This document shows positions 15,133 through 17,597 of a DNA stretch of 17,597 nt, piece by piece. Both the position numbers and the translations under genes were made by a program. The stretch lies in NCBI GenBank assembly GCA_947589585.1, contig CANQCA010000018.1, forward strand, positions 1 to 17,597, written 5' to 3'. How positions within the stretch are numbered: position 1 is the stretch's first letter; every line of letters begins with the position of its first letter. Source of the stretch: an uncultured Clostridia bacterium (GTDB taxonomy: Bacteria > Bacillota > Clostridia > Christensenellales > Borkfalkiaceae). The notes under the pieces are model-generated. The model had not been told where the DNA came from, did not search any database, and saw only the letters and a program-made list of their open reading frames with translations.

Positions 15133-15278
15133 CTGCCCCCGTTTACGGGGGCGGGTGGCACGGCTTCGCCGTGACAGGTGGGGGCACATTTATACCATTT
15201 CCCCGCTCATTGAGGGAAAGAAAGAATTTCAACCCCCACCACCGCCTACGGCGGAGCCGCCCCCTTCAAAGGGGGCAG
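15133..15278. repeat. Paired inverted copies of a GC-rich double-hairpin repeat (MITE-like)
   Basis: Unit A (15133-15185, plus) and unit B (15233-15278, minus) have the same plan. Each has an outer hairpin with GCCCCC/GGGGGC arms and a six-base loop (15135-15152 and 15259-15276). A second hairpin follows (CACGGC-TTC-GCCGTG at 15159-15173; CCGCC-TAC-GGCGG at 15242-15254). Each then ends in GGTGGGGG. The units face each other across a 47-base A/T-richer centre, so the whole is a large inverted repeat about 146 bases long. It fills most of the gap between the TIM-barrel gene and ribF and contributes the end of ribF. It may also act as a terminator or mRNA stabiliser. No target-site duplication was recognised. 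Confidence 0.75.
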
Positions 15279-16164
15279 CCTTTTGAAGGCGGGAGATATC
15301 GCTTTGAAGTTGGGTTTTGAGGGCTTCCACGGAGGGGAATTTTTCGATCGGGCGGTAGAACTCCATGGGATAGAGGCGCACGGTTTCGCCATAGAGGTCG
15401 CCCGAAAAGCCGTCTAAGTATGCCTCAATCTTACGCTCTTCCACCCCGAAAGTGGGGCGGGAGCCGATATTCAAAATGGTGGGGAAGTTCCCCTTCGGCG
15501 TTGCGCACAGCCCGCCGTAGACGCCGTCGGACGGCAGAAGTTTTTCCTCGGGGACGGAGAGATTGAGTGTGGGAAAACCGTACGTCCTTCCAACTTCTCT
15601 GCCGTGCTCCACTTCGCCCTGCACAAAATAGGCGCTTCCGTAAAAGTCTGCGGTTTCAAGAAAGGCGTTGAGCGCGGGAAGATCCCCCGCTTTTAAGAAA
15701 TCTTTACAGGCAGTCGTCGAGATCTTGCGCGCCTGCCCGCTCTCCTCTGAGAGCGTCGTCACTGTCTTTTGAACGAAGACATTCTTCGCATAGGTTTTGA
15801 GAAGCTCCGCCGTTCCCAAAGCGCCCCTTCCGAAGCGGAAATCTTCGCCGCAGACGAGAAGGCGCGCATCTACATTTTCGAGAAGTGTTATGAGAAATTG
15901 CTCCGCCGAGGTGTTTTGAAACTGCTCGGTGAAGGCTATCTCGATGGCGATATCTATCCCAGCCCGCGAGAAGAGAAATTCCCGCTCCGCCCGTGTGAAG
16001 AGCGCCTTCCCCTTGCCGCCGAACATCGTCGTGACGGCGACGGGCAATCCCCTCTTTTTCGCTACGGAAAGAAGTGCGCGGTGCCCTAAATGCAGCCCGT
16101 CGAAGCCGCCGAGCACGAGGGCGCAGGGCGAGGGTATCTTTTCGCCGAACGCATAGGTCAGCAT
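15229..16164 (-). CDS. ribF: Bifunctional riboflavin kinase/FAD synthetase with repeat-derived tail
   Basis: Converts riboflavin to FMN and FMN to FAD. The 311 residues begin with the FAD synthetase (nucleotidyltransferase) domain, with GGFDGLHLGH (19-28) and CGEDFRFGRGALG. The riboflavin kinase domain follows, with GREVGRTYGFPTLNL, NIGSRPTFG and LDGFSGDLYGE. The usual KISST segment reads KISTTACKDF. The family sequence ends at about K295; the last 16 residues (AAPFEGGGSAVGGGGG, bases 15232-15279) come entirely from unit B of the adjacent repeat. The start ATG 16164 has CGGAGA upstream and overlaps the truB stop by seven bases. The position after truB is classical in Bacillota. Confidence 0.95.
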   Translation of the reverse strand: MLTYAFGEKIPSPCALVLGGFDGLHLGHRALLSVAKKRGLPVAVTTMFGGKGKALFTRAEREFLFSRAGIDIAIEIAFTEQFQNTSAEQFLITLLENVDARLLVCGEDFRFGRGALGTAELLKTYAKNVFVQKTVTTLSEESGQARKISTTACKDFLKAGDLPALNAFLETADFYGSAYFVQGEVEHGREVGRTYGFPTLNLSVPEEKLLPSDGVYGGLCATPKGNFPTILNIGSRPTFGVEERKIEAYLDGFSGDLYGETVRLYPMEFYRPIEKFPSVEALKTQLQSDISRLQKAAPFEGGGSAVGGGGG

Positions 16165-16991
16165 AGCTTTTTCTCCGTCTTAAGGCGTCCCCCCGCCGCC
16201 CGTGCGAGACCGTAGAACTCCCCCGCGCGGTAGAGCTTATACAGCCCCTCTTCGAGCTGCGTCTCTACGGCAATGCCGTTGTAGAGCCGCGCATCCTGGA
16301 TATCGATAGCGGGAAGGTCGATCGCCGCATCCGACGGAATGAGATAACTTTTCCATGTCTCGGGGGTGATTTCTTCGAAAGGAACGGCGATCTCCTCGGT
16401 GAAAAAACCGCTTTGCGTGCGGCGAAGAAGGGTGCAATAACCCAAAGTGCCGAGCGCTTTTGCAAGATCGCGGGCGAGGGCGCGGATATACGTGCCCGCT
16501 CCGCAGGTGATACGAAATTCAAAGCAGTCCTCCCCCGTCTTTTTGAGCAGGTCGAACGCCTCGATCGTTACATTTTTGGGGGGGAGAGCGACCTCTTCCC
16601 CCCGCCTTGCGAGCTCATAGCTGCGCTTCCCGTCGATGCTTTTCGCACTATATATCGGGGGAACTTGCTCGATCTCACCGAGAAAGCGGGGAAGAACGGC
16701 TTTGATCTCTTCCTCCGTGGGAATCGTTCCGCCGAGGGAAATCTCCCCCTCGGGGTCTAAAGTATCCGTCGTCGCGCCGAAGCGGAAGGTTGCGAGGTAG
16801 GTCTTCTTCTTCGCAAGAAAAAAGTCGAAGAGGCGGGTCGCATTCCCCACCCCGACGGGAAGAACGCCCGAGGCAAACGGGTCTAAAGTACCCATGTGGC
16901 CGCAGGGGGTGCCCGTGATGCGCTTTAAGACATTCACGATGAACGCCGAGGACCTGCCCGTCGGCTTAACCACACATAAAAATCCCGTCAT
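16158..16991 (-). CDS. truB: tRNA pseudouridine(55) synthase
   Basis: Isomerises U55 to pseudouridine in the T-loop of tRNAs. It has 277 residues from the chosen start. The catalytic motif GHMGTLDPFASGVLPVGVG (31-49) has the nucleophile D37, and IYSAKSIDGKRSYELAR and GAGTYIRALARDL match the family. The open frame begins at 17018, but relatives start directly before the phrase equivalent to GFLCVVKPTG, so ATG 16991 was chosen. It has no visible Shine-Dalgarno sequence and lies four bases after the nrnA stop, so re-initiation after nrnA is the likely mode of translation. An ATG at 17018 inside nrnA cannot be excluded. Confidence 0.95.
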   Translation of the reverse strand: MTGFLCVVKPTGRSSAFIVNVLKRITGTPCGHMGTLDPFASGVLPVGVGNATRLFDFFLAKKKTYLATFRFGATTDTLDPEGEISLGGTIPTEEEIKAVLPRFLGEIEQVPPIYSAKSIDGKRSYELARRGEEVALPPKNVTIEAFDLLKKTGEDCFEFRITCGAGTYIRALARDLAKALGTLGYCTLLRRTQSGFFTEEIAVPFEEITPETWKSYLIPSDAAIDLPAIDIQDARLYNGIAVETQLEEGLYKLYRAGEFYGLARAAGGRLKTEKKLC

Positions 16992-16995
16992 AATT

Positions 16996-17597
16996 TTAAG
17001 AGTTTTGCCATACGGCATAGCAGATCTTATCGTAGATATCCTCTTCCTCGCCGAAGAACATACAACCCGAGGCGAGGGTGTGCCCGCCGCCGCCGAACTT
17101 CATTGCAACGGCGTTGACGTCCACTTTCCCCTTGGAGCGGAAGGAAGCCTTATATTGCCCCTTCTTCACCTCGAGAAGGGAGACACTGACCTCCACCCCG
17201 TCGATGGTGAGGGCGAAATCGACGATCCCCTCCGTCGCATCCGATTTTTGGTGAAAGCGGGCAAGCGTCTCGAGGGAGATGAGCGCGATAGCGAGCGTAT
17301 CGTCCGCAAAGTAGCGGATGTGCGAGGCGACGGAAAGGAACATCTGCGCGCGCTCCTTCGTCTGGCGGCGCATGGCCTCGTAAGAAATTTTCTCCGCGCT
17401 CGCGCCCCCGTCCGCGGCAAGTGCGGCGGCGCGGAAGCTGTCTCCGTTCACGTCTTCGTGCGAAAATCCGCCCGTATCCGTCACCATGCCGAGCATCAAA
17501 AAGTCGGCGATCTCCCCCTCGATCTTCACGCCGAGGGCGGTGATGAGCTCCGCGACGTTCTCTGCATTGCTCGCACGCTCGCGCACAAAATTGTATT
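16996..17597 (-). CDS. nrnA: DHH-family phosphoesterase NrnA (oligoribonuclease/PAP phosphatase), 5' end cut by window
   Basis: Degrades short oligoribonucleotides and 3'-phosphoadenosine 5'-phosphate. Only the C-terminal 200 codons are inside; the frame is open to the right edge. MVTDTGGFSHEDV near the visible start is the last motif of the DHH domain and supplies an Asp metal ligand. The C-terminal DHHA1 domain ends with FGGGGHTLASGC, the usual GGGGH substrate-binding loop. The DHH motif itself lies outside the window. The neighbours truB and ribF match the conserved nusA-infB-rbfA-nrnA-truB-ribF operon, so infB and rbfA are expected beyond the edge. Confidence 0.92.
   Translation of the reverse strand, partial: YNFVRERASNAENVAELITALGVKIEGEIADFLMLGMVTDTGGFSHEDVNGDSFRAAALAADGGASAEKISYEAMRRQTKERAQMFLSVASHIRYFADDTLAIALISLETLARFHQKSDATEGIVDFALTIDGVEVSVSLLEVKKGQYKASFRSKGKVDVNAVAMKFGGGGHTLASGCMFFGEEEDIYDKICYAVWQNS

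Noticed and set aside
15133..15278. CRISPR-like repeats
   Set aside because: Only two units, in opposite orientation and diverged from each other, with internal hairpins and no spacers; no cas genes are present.
14162..15286. Plus-strand open frame of 374 codons across the TIM-barrel gene and the repeat
   Set aside because: It begins inside the bidirectional terminator and runs antisense through a clear TIM-barrel gene, then through palindromic repeat sequence.

Overview
The window looks like a piece of chromosome from a fairly GC-rich Bacillota, most likely an uncultured gut-type Clostridia. The reasons are the gene order dgt-dnaG-rpoD-trmK, the order nrnA-truB-ribF, strong GGAGG-type ribosome binding sites, an EF-P with the Bacillus-like loop PGKGAAF, and a GC-rich palindromic intergenic repeat of a kind I associate with gut Clostridia. 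The taxonomic placement is inference. Apart from one gene, everything is read on the minus strand, so transcription runs from high to low coordinates. No rRNA, tRNA, CRISPR array, transposase or phage gene was seen, and no gene-free stretch exceeds about 175 bases.

From right to left: (1) 15229-17597 is the downstream end of the usual translation/RNA operon: nrnA (cut by the window edge), truB and ribF. The last 16 residues of ribF are encoded by one arm of a paired palindromic repeat (15133-15278). (2) 14201-15055 is an endonuclease IV-like TIM-barrel protein. (3) 13062-14205 is an insulated module: a small XRE-type regulator (minus) and a divergent two-TM membrane protein of unknown function (plus, the only plus-strand gene). 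They share an intergenic region with nested inverted repeats lying on the plus promoter, and a terminator bounds each side. (4) 4416-13007 is a long, probably continuous operon. It starts at a near-consensus promoter whose predicted start site coincides with the ATG of an M24 aminopeptidase (a leaderless mRNA candidate), then efp, dtd, a patatin-like lipase, a membrane-anchored ComEC-type metallo-beta-lactamase protein, five shikimate genes in the order aroC-aroB-aroE-aroQ-aroK, and an SDR reductase. Every junction from aroC to the SDR is a 4-base ATGA overlap. (5) 1-4271 is the macromolecular-synthesis operon dgt-dnaG-rpoD-trmK, the last gene cut by the left edge.

Functionally the window couples nucleotide-pool control, primer synthesis and the housekeeping sigma factor (region 5) with aromatic amino acid precursor synthesis and translation quality control (EF-P, D-aminoacyl-tRNA deacylase) in region 4. 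The SDR at the end of region 4 resembles the enzyme that finishes EF-P modification in Bacillus, so EF-P and a candidate modifying enzyme may sit at opposite parts of one operon. The least explained pieces are the XRE/two-TM module, the leaderless start of the peptidase gene, and the repeat that has become coding sequence at the end of ribF.
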